64,000 bases of DNA, from the NCBI GenBank assembly GCA_963725395.1, contig CAVRYH010000010.1, forward strand, positions 88,471 through 152,470, given 5' to 3'. The stretch comes from Bog-756 sp963725395. GTDB taxonomy: Bacteria; Actinomycetota; Acidimicrobiia; Acidimicrobiales; RAAP-2. Within the stretch, counting starts at the first letter, position 1; each line of letters starts with the position of its first letter. This document shows, piece after piece, positions 25,660-38,017 of this stretch. A program made the translations under genes and the position numbers. The notes under the pieces are model-generated. The model had not been told where the DNA came from, did no database searches, and saw only the letters and a list, made by a program, of their open reading frames with translations.

Positions 25660-26744
25660 ACCCCGCGGTCCCCTTCGGCGTCTATGTGCACGTCCCCTTC
25701 TGCCGGTTCCGCTGCGACTACTGCGCCTTCGCCACCTACAGCGACCGCGACCACCTGATGGACCGCTACGCCGAGGCCTGCGTGGCCGAACTGGACCGCG
25801 CCCGGGCGAACGGGGAGCTCCCCCCGGCCACGTCGGTGTTCTTCGGGGGCGGGACGCCGTCGCGCCTCCCGGCTGACCTGCTCGTTCGGGTCCTCGACGC
25901 CGTCCCCCGGGTGGACGGTGCCGAGGTGACGGTGGAGTGCAACCCCGAGGACGTCACCACCGAGCGCCTGGCCACCTACCGGCGGGGCGGGGTCACCCGG
26001 ATATCCCTCGGCGTGCAGTCGACGGTCCCCTGGGTGCTCACCGGGCTCGGACGGCGCCACGGCTCGCTCGAGGGCCTGGAGTCCGCCGCCGCCGTGGCCG
26101 CCGCCGGGTTCGAGTCGTGGAACCTGGACCTCATCATGGGGGGCAGCGGGGAGACGGACGGTGACTGGGAGCGGACACTCGACGACGTACTCGGCCTCGA
26201 GGCGCCCCCGCCCCATGTGAGCGCCTACGCCCTCACCGTCGAACCGGGCACCCCCCTGGCCGCCGACCCCGCCCGCCATCCCGACGACGACGAGCAGGCC
26301 GGCCGGTACGAGACGACCGACCGGCGGCTGTCGGGGGCCGGGTACCGGTGGGAGGAGATCTCCAACTGGGCCCTCCCCGGCCACGAGTGCCGGCACAACA
26401 ACCTCTACTGGGGACAGGGCGACTACCGCGGCATCGGGTCGGCGGCCCACTCCCACCGGGCCGGCCGGAGGTGGTGGAATCTCCGCACTCCCGACCGCTA
26501 CGTCGCCGCGGCCGCCTCGGGACGCCCGGTGGTGGCCGGTGAGGAGGTGCTCACCGACGGTCAGCGCCACTTCGAGGCCCTCGCCCTCGCCCTGCGCACC
26601 CGGACGGGCGTGCCCGGTGAGGCGCTGGCCCACGACGAGGATCTCGATGGACTGGTGGACCGGGTGGACGGGCGGGCGGTGCTGACGGTGCGCGGGCGGC
26701 TCCTGGCCAACCAGGTCACGTCCCGGCTGGTCACCCGCACCTGA
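25656..26744 (+). CDS. hemW: HemW-like radical SAM heme chaperone
   Basis: HemW is a heme-binding radical SAM protein that inserts heme into respiratory proteins. The 362-aa protein has the cluster motif as CRFRCDYC (Cys16, 20, 23), then FFGGGTPSRLP and ISLGVQSTVPWVLTGLGR. The motif HNxxYW, which marks HemW rather than HemN, is present as CRHNNLYWGQGDYRGIGSAAH. The GTG start overlaps the photolyase stop. The C-terminal HemN-like domain is complete. Confidence 0.92.
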   Translation: MNPAVPFGVYVHVPFCRFRCDYCAFATYSDRDHLMDRYAEACVAELDRARANGELPPATSVFFGGGTPSRLPADLLVRVLDAVPRVDGAEVTVECNPEDVTTERLATYRRGGVTRISLGVQSTVPWVLTGLGRRHGSLEGLESAAAVAAAGFESWNLDLIMGGSGETDGDWERTLDDVLGLEAPPPHVSAYALTVEPGTPLAADPARHPDDDEQAGRYETTDRRLSGAGYRWEEISNWALPGHECRHNNLYWGQGDYRGIGSAAHSHRAGRRWWNLRTPDRYVAAAASGRPVVAGEEVLTDGQRHFEALALALRTRTGVPGEALAHDEDLDGLVDRVDGRAVLTVRGRLLANQVTSRLVTRT

Positions 26745-26771
26745 ACGGGAGGACCACCGGGTGCCAGCCGG

Positions 26772-26777
26772 TACCAT
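26772..26777 (+). promoter_or_regulatory. -10 hexamer TACCAT of glyS
   Basis: GG-TACCAT is followed after 8 bases by the ATG at 26786. A short pyrimidine tract lies between and no Shine-Dalgarno sequence is present. Confidence 0.5.
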
Positions 26778-26785
26778 TCCTCCCT

Positions 26786-28117
<1,332 letters not shown>

Positions 28118-28166
28118 GGGAGTCGCACCCATCACCGCCGTGCCCGGGTCGCCATGGGAGGATGGC

Positions 28167-30176
28167 ATGGTGATCGGTGTGCCCCGGAGTAGGACAATCC
28201 TGGGCATGGCCGTCGCGGTGGTGCTGTCCGTCCCCCTCGTTGCGGGCGTGGTGGTGGCCACCACCTCCACCGGGCCGGCCGGCGCCGCCACGGCCGACCC
28301 CTACCTGGTGACCTTCGTCGCCCGTGAGTGCCCCACCTACACCGACATCATGGCCAACCTGGCCCGCAACAACATCCAAGAGAGCCTGCAGGACCTGGGC
28401 AAGGACAGTGTCTACGCACCGGGCCAGCCGATCTCACCGGCCATCGAGACGCCCAATCAACCGGCCTGCACACCGCTCAACGGGTGGACGTTCACCTTCG
28501 GCAGCGGCATCGCCGGGAAGACCTCGAACCTGTCGACGGTGTCCAACCCGGGCGCGCCGATCACCGTGGAACCGTCGGTGCCCCTGTTGGACCCGCAGGG
28601 TCGCCCGACGGGGCAGTCGATCGCCGCCGCCACCACGGTGACCCTGACCCAGGCCCAGGTCAGCGCGGCCATGAGCCACAACCTGTGGGTCCAGGGCGGG
28701 ACCCCGTCTGATCCGCTCGGCAGCTCCTCGTTCGGGAACCGCTACGCCTTCGGCGCCCTCCGGTGCGCCATCGACAACCTCAACGGGGACAACGTGGAAT
28801 GGGTCGGGTTCCCCTCGGGCTCCACCAACGTGTTTTGCTACTACTACGCGGTCGACCAGGTTCCGGCCTCGGGGACCATCGTGGTCCAAAAGCAGCTCGC
28901 CGTGCCCGAACCCGAGACGAACGTGTTCCACTTCCAGGGCAACATCTCCTACAACCCGGGTGGGAACTTCGAGATACCGGTCACCGGGGCCGCCGCCGGT
29001 TCGATCTCGTTCGTCCGTTCGTCCGGCGTGCCGTGGAGCTTCACCGAGGTAGCCGACCCGGCCTTCACCTTCGCGTCGCTGAGCTGTACGGGGCCTCCGA
29101 CGAGCACGTTCCCGGCTCCCTCGACGACCGACCCCAGTGCCACGGTGACCCTCGGAGCTGGCGATACGGTGGTGTGCACCTACACCGACGCCCGGCCGGT
29201 GCACGGCACGCTCAGTGTGCTCAAACAGACCACGGGCGGCGTCGGGGGCCCCTTCGACTTCACCGCGTCGGGGCCCGGCCTCGCCCCGACCCCTCTGGTG
29301 GTCCCGGCGACGACCGTCCCCGGCGAGCCGGTGGCGGCAACCCTGGGCTCCGGTGCCGTCTTCGCCCCGACCCTGCAAGCCGGCGCGTACCAGTTCACCG
29401 AGGACCTGTCGGCCGCCAACGCCGCGGCGGAGGGCGGGACGTGGTCGTTCGCCGGGTTCAACTGCGACGGCCAGGCGGCGACGCCGTCCGCCGACCCCAC
29501 AACCGAGACGTTCACTGTCACCCCGGCGTTCCTCGGCAGCGGTGAGTCGCTCGAGTGCAGCTACACCAACCTCTTCACGCCGGACGCCGCCTTGGCCATC
29601 ACCAAGACCACGGCGGGCGGGGTGGGCACGACCGACTTCGTCGTCACCCCGGTCACCGAAGGGGACCCGTCGGCCCCCGGCGCCGGTGACACGACCGACC
29701 CCGTGCTCACCGCGACCACCACCCAGCCGGGCGTGGCCGTGACGGCCACCCAGACCGCCGGGAGTCCGCTCGACCCGCTCGACCTCGGCCAGTACTCCAT
29801 CACCGAGGAGGGACCCGAGGACACGGCCCTCGGGACCTGGTCCCCCATGTCGATCTCGTGCAACGGCTCGGCGTCCGACCCGACGTCGTCGGACGTCGTG
29901 GTGACGCTCACCGCCAGCGACCCGCAGGTGACCTGCGCGTTCACCAACGCCTTCACCGCCTTCGCTCCGGCCACCACCACGACGGCGGCGGGAGCCACGG
30001 CGGCGTCGGCCACCGGTCCCCAACCGCAGCTGGCCTCGACGGGTACCGACGTCGGACTGCCGCTCGGTGTGGCCCTGTCCCTCGCCGTTCTCGGAGCGGC
30101 CCTGATCGTGATCGACCGGGTGCGACGGGCCAGGGCGCTGTCGCCCCCTTCGCCGGACGACGACCAGCCCGACTGA
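28167..30176 (+). CDS. Secreted LAxTG cell-wall-anchored surface protein
   Basis: This protein of about 669 aa has a signal peptide (TILGMAVAVVLSVPLVAGVV, cleavage near TGPAGAATA). A Cys-containing N-terminal domain follows. Then come three repeated beta-rich modules of about 110 residues with the pattern GTIVVQKQL / GTLSVLKQTTGG / ALAITKTTAGG ... CTYTDA / CSYTNLF / CAFTNAF, as in prealbumin-like or DUF5979 surface proteins. The C-terminus has a Thr/Ala-rich spacer, an LASTG sorting signal (about 622-626), a hydrophobic segment and a basic stop-transfer. GGAGG at 28157-28161 supports the ATG at 28167. The next gene is a class E sortase, its probable anchoring enzyme. Confidence 0.85.
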   Translation: MVIGVPRSRTILGMAVAVVLSVPLVAGVVVATTSTGPAGAATADPYLVTFVARECPTYTDIMANLARNNIQESLQDLGKDSVYAPGQPISPAIETPNQPACTPLNGWTFTFGSGIAGKTSNLSTVSNPGAPITVEPSVPLLDPQGRPTGQSIAAATTVTLTQAQVSAAMSHNLWVQGGTPSDPLGSSSFGNRYAFGALRCAIDNLNGDNVEWVGFPSGSTNVFCYYYAVDQVPASGTIVVQKQLAVPEPETNVFHFQGNISYNPGGNFEIPVTGAAAGSISFVRSSGVPWSFTEVADPAFTFASLSCTGPPTSTFPAPSTTDPSATVTLGAGDTVVCTYTDARPVHGTLSVLKQTTGGVGGPFDFTASGPGLAPTPLVVPATTVPGEPVAATLGSGAVFAPTLQAGAYQFTEDLSAANAAAEGGTWSFAGFNCDGQAATPSADPTTETFTVTPAFLGSGESLECSYTNLFTPDAALAITKTTAGGVGTTDFVVTPVTEGDPSAPGAGDTTDPVLTATTTQPGVAVTATQTAGSPLDPLDLGQYSITEEGPEDTALGTWSPMSISCNGSASDPTSSDVVVTLTASDPQVTCAFTNAFTAFAPATTTTAAGATAASATGPQPQLASTGTDVGLPLGVALSLAVLGAALIVIDRVRRARALSPPSPDDDQPD

Positions 30177-30180
30177 TCCG

Positions 30181-31077
30181 GTGGGCCAGAGGCGGCACCC
30201 GCTGTCGCTCGGTGCCATCGGCCGGGCGCTCCTCGTCCTGGCCGGGCTGATCGTCGCCTTCGTCGCCTACCAACTGTGGGGCACCGGCATCGTCCAGTCC
30301 CGGGAGCAGCACGCCCTGCGTGCACAGTTCGACCGATCGATCGCCGCGACACGGCGTCCCGCTCCGGGCCCCGGGGGCGGAGCGGCCGTCGCCCCGGTGA
30401 CCGCGGCGCCCGCCCCCGGCCGGCCGGTGGCCACCCTCGCCATCCCCCGGATCGGGCTCGACCAGGTGGTGGTGGAAGGGGTGGGAGCTGACCAGCTGGC
30501 GCTCGGGCCCGGCCACTACCCGGGGACCGCGCTCCCCGGCCAACCGGGTAATGCCGCCATCGCCGGGCACCGGACGACCCACGGCAGACCGTTCTACGAC
30601 CTCAACGAGCTGGCGTCCGGGGACCGGATCACGACGACCACCGAGCAGGGCACCTTCGACTACCGGGTCACGAGCTCGGAGCTGGTCGCCCCCACCGACG
30701 TGTCCGTTCTCGCCCCGTCGGCCGTGCCCGAGCTGACCCTGACCACCTGCAACCCGCGCTACAGCGCCGCCCAACGGCTGGTGGTCGTGGCCGTGCTCAC
30801 CTCGCGGGTCGCTCCCGGAGTCTCTCCAGCCGCCCGGGGCGCTCTGGCCATGGAGGCCGGCCCCGACCCCGTGCGCCAGGCCGCTGCGTGGATCCGGCTG
30901 GCCGCATGGGCGCTGGTGTGCGGTGCGCTCGTGCTCGCCACCCGGTGGGTGCGCCGACGGCGCCGAAGGGTGGGGGACCGGGCCTGGCCCGCCCTCTTGA
31001 TCGCCGGACCGGCGGCCGTCGTGGTCCTGTTCTTCTTCTTCGGAGCGGTCAACACCCTGCTCCCGCCCAGCTTCTGA
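30181..31077 (+). CDS. Class E sortase
   Basis: This membrane transpeptidase attaches LAxTG proteins to the cell wall. The 298-aa protein has an N-terminal transmembrane helix (about 15-35), an Ala/Pro linker and a sortase domain with LAIPRIGLDQVVVEG. The catalytic residues are His130 (AIAGHRTTHG), Cys190 (LTTCNPRYS) and Arg193. Two further hydrophobic segments follow at the C-terminus (about 235-255 and 270-295). The GTG start lies 4 bases after the surface-protein stop, so substrate and enzyme are co-transcribed. Confidence 0.92.
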   Translation: MGQRRHPLSLGAIGRALLVLAGLIVAFVAYQLWGTGIVQSREQHALRAQFDRSIAATRRPAPGPGGGAAVAPVTAAPAPGRPVATLAIPRIGLDQVVVEGVGADQLALGPGHYPGTALPGQPGNAAIAGHRTTHGRPFYDLNELASGDRITTTTEQGTFDYRVTSSELVAPTDVSVLAPSAVPELTLTTCNPRYSAAQRLVVVAVLTSRVAPGVSPAARGALAMEAGPDPVRQAAAWIRLAAWALVCGALVLATRWVRRRRRRVGDRAWPALLIAGPAAVVVLFFFFGAVNTLLPPSF

Positions 31078-31114
31078 CCAGCACCCGCCGTCCCTCGGGC
31101 CGACACGGGACAGG

Positions 31115-31120
31115 TAGGGT
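31115..31120 (+). promoter_or_regulatory. -10 hexamer TAGGGT of ppdK
   Basis: CAGG-TAGGGT lies 62 bases before the ATG at 31183. The leader of about 55 bases ends with an AGGAG ribosome binding site near 31168. Unlike many promoters here it is not leaderless. Confidence 0.5.
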
Positions 31121-31182
31121 TTATCGGTCGCCCCCGCAGCCGACCCGTCCCCATCGAGTCCACCTCAGGAGTCCCCGTCCCC

Positions 31183-33951
31183 ATGCCGTTCGTCTTCGAC
31201 TTCGACCACAGCCACCGCAAGCCCCCGATGGAGATGAAGGATCTTCTGGGCGGCAAGGGTGCCAACCTGGCCGAGATGACGTCGGTGCTCGAACTGCCGG
31301 TGCCGCCCGGATTCACCATTGCCACCACCGCGTGCCGCACCTACATGGAGGAGGGCTGGCCCGACGCCCTCACCGGTGAGGTGACCAAGGCCCGGGCCCG
31401 GTTGGAGAAGAAGATGGGCAAGCGCATCGGCGACCCGAGCGACCCGCTGCTCGTGTCCGTGCGCTCGGGCGCCAAGTTCTCCATGCCGGGCATGATGGAC
31501 ACCGTCCTCAACCTCGGCCTCAACGACCAATCGGTGGAGGGCCTGGCCAAGCAGACCGACGACGAGCGGTTCGCCTACGACTCATACCGTCGGTTCGTCG
31601 CCATGTACGGACGGATCGTCCTCGGGGTCCCCGGCGAGGAGTTCGACGTGCTCCTCGAGGCGGCGAAGGAGCTGGCCGGCACCACCTCGGACGCGGGGGT
31701 CCCCATCGGCCTGCTGCGCTACCTCGTCGACGCCTACCAGCAGATCGTGGAGCGTCACACGGGCAAGCCGTTCCCCCAGGATCCCGACGAGCAGCTCCGC
31801 GGGGCCATCGAGGCCGTCTTCGCCTCGTGGAACGGACCGAGGGCGATCGCCTACCGGGAGCGCGAACGCATCGCCCACGACCTCGGCACGGCGGTCAACG
31901 TTCAGGCCATGGTGTTCGGGAACCGCGACGACACCTCGGGCACCGGCGTCGGATTCACGCGTGATCCGGCCACGGGGGCCACCGGCGAGTACGGGGACTT
32001 CCTGGTCAACGCCCAGGGCGAGGACGTGGTGGCCGGCATCCGGAACACGCAGCCCCTGTCGGCGCTGAGGGACGAGTTCCCCGAGATCCACCGGCAGCTG
32101 CTCTCGATCTTCGCTCGCCTCGAGTCCCACTACCGGGACATGTGCGATACCGAGTTCACCATCGAGCAGGGCAAGCTGTGGATGCTCCAGACCCGGGTGG
32201 GCAAGCGCACGGGGCGGGCAGCGCTCAAGATGGCGGTCGACATGGTGGGCGAGAAGGCGATCAAGCTCACGAGGGAGGAGGCGCTGGGTCGGATCACCGC
32301 CGAGCACCTCGAGCAGGTCCTGCACCCCCAGTTCTCGGCCACCGGCCATGCGGTGCTGGCCCGGGGCCTCGGCGCCTCACCCGGTGCGGCCGTCGGTCGT
32401 GTCTATCTGACCGCCGACGACGCCCAGGCCGCCGCCGAGCGGGGCGAGAAGGTGGTCCTGGTCCGCAGCGAGACCTCGCCCGAGGACGTGCACGGCATGC
32501 TGGCCGCCGAGGGGATCCTCACGGCCCGGGGTGGTCTGGTGAGTCATGCCGCCGTGGTGGCCAGGGGCTGGGGCAAGCCAGCCGTCGTGGGCGCCGAGGC
32601 TCTGCGCATCTCGGCCGCCTCGTTCTCCGTGGGCGACGTGGTGGTCAACGAGGGGGACTGGATCTCGGTGGACGGCACCAACGGGACGGTCGTGCTCGGC
32701 CAGGTCGCGTTGTCGGTGGGCGAGACCCCTCCCGAATTCGAGATCATCCTCGGCTGGGCCGACACGATCCGGGCCGGGCGCCTCGGCGTGCGGGCCAACG
32801 CCGACACCGGCCCGGATGCCGCCAACGCCCGGCGGCACGGCGCCGAGGGGATCGGGCTCTGTCGTACCGAGCACATGTTCCTGGCCGAGGACCGGTTGCC
32901 CATCGTCCGGCGGATGATCCTGGCCGCCACCCCTGACGAGGAGGTGGAGGCCCTCGAGGCCCTGCGCGTCGCGCAGCGCTCCGACTTCGAGGAGATCCTC
33001 GAGGCAATGGACGGCCTGCCGGTGACCGTGAGGCTCCTCGACCCGCCGCTCCACGAGTTCCTCCCCGACACCCAGGTCCTGGCCATCAAGGAGGCCACCA
33101 TCGGCCTGGACGAGGAGGAGGGCCGCCTGTTCGAGGCGGCCAAGGCGTGGCACGAGTACAACCCGATGCTCGGGACCCGCGGGGTCCGGCTCGGGGTGAT
33201 CAAGCCCGGACTGTACGCCATGCAGGTGCGGGCCCTGATGGAGGCGGCTCTCGCCCGGGTGGCCGCCGGCGGGCATCCGATCGTCGAGATCATGATCCCC
33301 CTGACGGTCTCCCGCGAGGAGATGGCCCTCGCCCGGTCGTGGGTGGAGGACGCCGTCGCCGTCGCCGAGGCGTCCGGAGGCACGGCCAGCCGCAAGGCCC
33401 GGACCGGCAAGGCCGCGTCCGGGTCCTTCGAGGTGCTGATCGGCACGATGATCGAGACCCCCCGCGCCGCCTTGCTGGCCGGCGAGATCGCCGAGCAGGC
33501 GGACTTCTTCTCCTTCGGCACGAACGACCTCACCCAGATGACGTTCGGGTTCAGCCGCGACGACGTGGAGGGTCGGATGATGTCGGCCTACCTGGAGCAG
33601 GGCCTCTTGAAGCGGAACCCCTTCGAGGTGGTCGACCCCGACGGCGTGGGGGAGCTGGTCCGCCTCGGCGTCCAGCGGGGCCGGGCGACCCGACCGTCCC
33701 TCAAGATCGGGGTGTGCGGCGAGCACGGAGGTGACCCCGAGTCCATCGGCACCTTCGCCGACGCCGGTCTCGACTACGTCAGCTGCTCGCCGTTCCGGGT
33801 GCCCATCGCCCGCCTCGCCGCCGCCCAGAGCGTGCTGTCGGGCCGCGTCCCACCTCGGCCGGGCAAATCCAAGCCCAAGGCCTCGGCCAAGAACTCCGCC
33901 AAGAACTCCGCCAAGCCCAAGCCCAAGCCCAAGGCCTCGGCCCGGGGCTGA
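31183..33951 (+). CDS. ppdK: Pyruvate, phosphate dikinase
   Basis: PPDK interconverts pyruvate and phosphoenolpyruvate using ATP and phosphate, in gluconeogenesis or PPi-linked glycolysis. The 922-aa protein has the N-terminal ATP-grasp domain (LLGGKGANLAEMTSVL), the phosphohistidine domain (TARGGLVSHAAVVARGWGKP) and the PEP-binding TIM barrel (GLCRTEHMF, MIPLTVSREEM, SFGTNDLTQMTFGFSRDD, GVCGEHGGDPES). Two oddities are a short basic insertion near SGGTASRKARTGKAASG and a lysine-rich repetitive C-terminal tail (SAKNSAKPKPKPKASARG). Confidence 0.95.
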   Translation: MPFVFDFDHSHRKPPMEMKDLLGGKGANLAEMTSVLELPVPPGFTIATTACRTYMEEGWPDALTGEVTKARARLEKKMGKRIGDPSDPLLVSVRSGAKFSMPGMMDTVLNLGLNDQSVEGLAKQTDDERFAYDSYRRFVAMYGRIVLGVPGEEFDVLLEAAKELAGTTSDAGVPIGLLRYLVDAYQQIVERHTGKPFPQDPDEQLRGAIEAVFASWNGPRAIAYRERERIAHDLGTAVNVQAMVFGNRDDTSGTGVGFTRDPATGATGEYGDFLVNAQGEDVVAGIRNTQPLSALRDEFPEIHRQLLSIFARLESHYRDMCDTEFTIEQGKLWMLQTRVGKRTGRAALKMAVDMVGEKAIKLTREEALGRITAEHLEQVLHPQFSATGHAVLARGLGASPGAAVGRVYLTADDAQAAAERGEKVVLVRSETSPEDVHGMLAAEGILTARGGLVSHAAVVARGWGKPAVVGAEALRISAASFSVGDVVVNEGDWISVDGTNGTVVLGQVALSVGETPPEFEIILGWADTIRAGRLGVRANADTGPDAANARRHGAEGIGLCRTEHMFLAEDRLPIVRRMILAATPDEEVEALEALRVAQRSDFEEILEAMDGLPVTVRLLDPPLHEFLPDTQVLAIKEATIGLDEEEGRLFEAAKAWHEYNPMLGTRGVRLGVIKPGLYAMQVRALMEAALARVAAGGHPIVEIMIPLTVSREEMALARSWVEDAVAVAEASGGTASRKARTGKAASGSFEVLIGTMIETPRAALLAGEIAEQADFFSFGTNDLTQMTFGFSRDDVEGRMMSAYLEQGLLKRNPFEVVDPDGVGELVRLGVQRGRATRPSLKIGVCGEHGGDPESIGTFADAGLDYVSCSPFRVPIARLAAAQSVLSGRVPPRPGKSKPKASAKNSAKNSAKPKPKPKASARG

Positions 33952-33964
33952 CCGGGCCCCGGCT

Positions 33965-34000
33965 GTCCGTCGGGAGGGCGACGACAGCCTCCCGACGGAC
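33965..34000 (+). terminator. Perfect 13-bp hairpin between ppdK and dnaG
   Basis: GTCCGTCGGGAGG (33965-33977) and its exact complement CCTCCCGACGGAC (33988-34000) form a perfect 13-bp stem around a 10-base loop. No T-run follows, which is usual for GC-rich actinobacterial terminators. It lies 13 bases after the ppdK stop and 20 bases before the dnaG -10. Confidence 0.75.
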
Positions 34001-34020
34001 CGGGTAGGGCACCCACGCGG

Positions 34021-34026
34021 TACCGT
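34021..34026 (+). promoter_or_regulatory. -10 hexamer TACCGT of dnaG
   Basis: GG-TACCGT is followed after 8 bases by the ATG at 34035, with no ribosome binding site. Confidence 0.5.
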
Positions 34027-34034
34027 CGTCACCT

Positions 34035-35974
34035 ATGGGCATCCCCGATGAGGACGTCGCCCGGGTCAGACAGGCCACCGACATCGTCGCCCTGATCGGG
34101 GAGCACGCCGCACTGAAGCGGCAGGGCCGACGGTGGGTGGGCCTGTGCCCCTTCCACGGCGAGAAGACGCCCTCGTTCAGCGTCAACGCGGACGAGGGCT
34201 TCTACTACTGCTTCGGCTGCCAGGCCAAGGGCGACGCCATCACCTTCGTCCGGGAGATCGAGCACCTCGACTTCGTCGATGCCGTCCGGCGTCTGGCCGA
34301 CAGGGCGGGGATCACGATCCACGAGGAGGCGAGCTCCGGACGCGACAACCAGCGCCGGAAGGTGTTCCTCGACGCCATGGAGCAGGCGACCGAGTGGTAC
34401 CACCAGCGCCTTCTGGTCGGCAAGGATGCCGGGCAGGCGAGGGACTACCTGCGTAGCCGAGGCTATGACGGCGCCGTGGTCCGTCGCTTCCGACTGGGCT
34501 GGGCGCCCGGCGGGTGGGACGAGCTGTGCCGCGGTCTGGGGCTCAGCGAGGAGATCGCCGTCGGGGCGGGTCTCGGCTTCGTCAACCGCACGGGCCGGCT
34601 CCAGGACGCGTTCAGGGCACGGGTGCTGTTCCCGATCTGTGACCCCTCGGGCCATCCGGTTGCGCTCGGGGGGAGGGTCCTGCCCGGCGGCTCCGACCCG
34701 GCCAAGTACAAGAACTCCAGTGAGACCCCCATCTACTCCAAGCGGCGCACGCTCTACGCACTCAACTGGGCCAAGCAGGACATCATCAAGCACGACGAGG
34801 TCGTCGTGTGCGAGGGCTACACCGACGTGATCGGGTTCTTCGAGGCCGGGGTGGAGCGGGCCGTGGCCACCTGCGGGACGGCGTTGGCCGAAGAGCACGT
34901 CAAACTGCTGCGGGGGTTCGCCTCCCGGGTGGTGCTGGCCTTCGACGCCGATGGCGCGGGGCAGTCGGCCGCCGGCCGGTTCTACGAGTGGGAGCGACGC
35001 CTGGAGATCAACGTGGCCGTAGCCTCACTCCCGGCCGGGTCCGACCCCGGCGATCTGGCCCGATCGGACCCCGAGGGCCTCCGGGCCGCGGTCGAGGGGG
35101 CCAAGCCGTTCCTCCAGTTCCGTGTGGAGCGGATCCTCGACGCCACCGACCTCTCCACCCCCGAGGGCAGGGCCAAGGCGGCGGACACCGCTCTGGCCGC
35201 CGTGGCCGAGCACCCGGACAACCTGGTGCGGGACCAGTACCTGATGCAGGTGGCGGAACGGTGCCGCCTCGAGCCGCTGCTCCTCCGGGACCGGCTCGAG
35301 CAGCTCCGCGCTGAGGGACCACGGCCCGTTGCCGCGTCCGGCTCGGGCCGACGCCTCTCAGCGGCCAATGAGGGTGGCCGCAGGCCCGTCGACCCGGCCA
35401 GCACGGCCGATGCCGGTGAGCCGTGGGTCCGCGAGCCCGACGAGGGCTGGGACGAGGACGGGTCCCCCACGGGTCAGCGGACCGGTCCCCGGGGGGCGGA
35501 GCGGGCGGCGGGTCGGGGCGCCGCCCGGCCGGCCCGCGAGTTCCGGCCCGGTCTCGAAGCGCTGCGGTTGGCCATCCACCGCCCGGACGATGTGGGGGAG
35601 AGACTGGAGGCCGCCCTGTTCCGCGACGACCTCCAGCGGGCCGCCTTCGAGGCCCTGGTCGACGCCGACGATCTCCACCAGGCCATCGACAGGGCGACAC
35701 CCGAGGTCCGGGCCCTGCTCATGCGCCTCACGGTCGAGGAGCCCACCGGCGAACCGGACGACGTGGTCCTCCAGCTGGTCAGGGACGTGGCCCGCTGGGA
35801 GCTGACCCTGCTGACCACCGAGGCCCGCACGTCCTCCGTGGCGGCCTCCGAGGCGACCGAGGTGGCCCGATGGGTCCAGGAGCTGGACGATCCGGGCGCC
35901 TCGGCCACAGCGACGGCAAGGTTGGTAGCCTGGCTTGTGGTGAGATCATCGATGACAGGTTCAGGGCGGACTCC

Positions 35975-35978
<4 letters not shown>
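34035..35978 (+). CDS. dnaG: DNA primase
   Basis: DnaG makes RNA primers at the replication fork. The 647-aa protein has the N-terminal zinc finger with CPFHGEKTPSFSVN and YYCFGCQAKGDAITF. The RNA polymerase core follows, with the TOPRIM motifs VVVCEGYTDVIGFFEAG and VLAFDADGAGQSA. A variable linker of about 80 residues (445-525), rich in Gly, Arg and Pro, precedes the C-terminal DnaB-binding helices. Its last 4 bases overlap the rpoD GTG, giving the classical dnaG-rpoD pair. Confidence 0.96.
35926..35931 (+). promoter_or_regulatory. Possible internal promoter TAGCCT for rpoD
   Basis: GG-TAGCCT lies inside the 3' end of dnaG, 43 bases before the rpoD GTG. It could give rpoD transcription independent of primase. 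No clear -35 was found. Confidence 0.3.
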
Positions 35979-37461
<1,483 letters not shown>

Positions 37462-37480
<19 letters not shown>

Positions 37481-37833
37481 GCGGGTCCGACCGTGACGCT
37501 TGCCGGGTGGCCCGAACGGTAAGTCGGCAGCGGGTGGCGACTGTTGATGGCCAGGGCCAGGTCCTCGGCCAGGTCGACGGCGATGGCATCGGCCGCCTCG
37601 TCCCCGTCGCGCCAACCGAGGCGCACCCCGATGGTGTCCTTCAGGCGTTCGACCCCGATCGTGCCTGCCGCCCTGGCCTTGTCCGCGATGAGCGAGGTCG
37701 TGCCAGAGACCGGGCCCGACCGCCCCACGTGACCGGCGATCCTCACCACCTGCTCGTAACGTTCGCGCCCGGCCCTGGCCCCTAGGACGTAACCGACCAG
37801 GAACGCGGCAACAGTGCCGATGCGGAATCTCAT
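37462..37833 (-). CDS. Small single-pass membrane protein, YtxH-like
   Basis: This 123-aa protein starts MRFRIGTVAAFLVGYVLGAR, followed by AGRERYEQV, an N-terminal membrane helix with a GYVLGARAGRERYE motif seen in many small actinobacterial proteins. The remainder is hydrophilic, with a region rich in Asp and Ala (GDEAADAIAVDLAEDLALAI). Function unknown. It converges on rpoD and overlaps its 3' end by 19 bases. The ATG at 37833 is preferred over an upstream frame extension lacking hydrophobic character. Confidence 0.65.
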
Positions 37834-37897
37834 CGGCCCATTGTGCCCGGCCCCGGAGCATCGTGCACCTCTGGACTTCCGGGGGGAGCCCACCGGC

Positions 37898-37930
37898 TAA
37901 TGTCCTCAGGCACGCTGCGCCCGGCGCAGC
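37898..37930 (+). promoter_or_regulatory. Candidate tRNA-Asn promoter and leader palindrome
   Basis: TAATGT at 37898-37903 is a possible -10 for the tRNA-Asn. A near-perfect palindrome (GCTGCGCC 37914-37921, GGCGCAGC 37923-37930) lies between it and the tRNA. It could be a processing or protein-binding site. Confidence 0.35.
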
Positions 37931-37944
37931 ACGGGTCAGGCCCT

Positions 37945-38017
37945 TCCGGGGTAGCTCAATCGGCAGAGCAAGCGGCTGTTAACCGCTAGGTTGAGAGTTC
38001 GAGTCTCTCCCCCGGAG
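37945..38017 (+). tRNA. tRNA-Asn (anticodon GTT)
   Basis: A complete cloverleaf is present. The acceptor TCCGGGG pairs with CCCCGGA (38010-38016), the D-arm is GCTC...GAGC, and the anticodon stem AGCGG/CCGCT carries loop CTGTTAA with anticodon GTT at 37978-37980. The T-arm is GAGAG-TTCGAGT-CTCTC. The discriminator is G38017 and CCA is not encoded. Its 3' end is imperfectly repeated at 39187-39240, marking it as an integration site. Confidence 0.95.
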
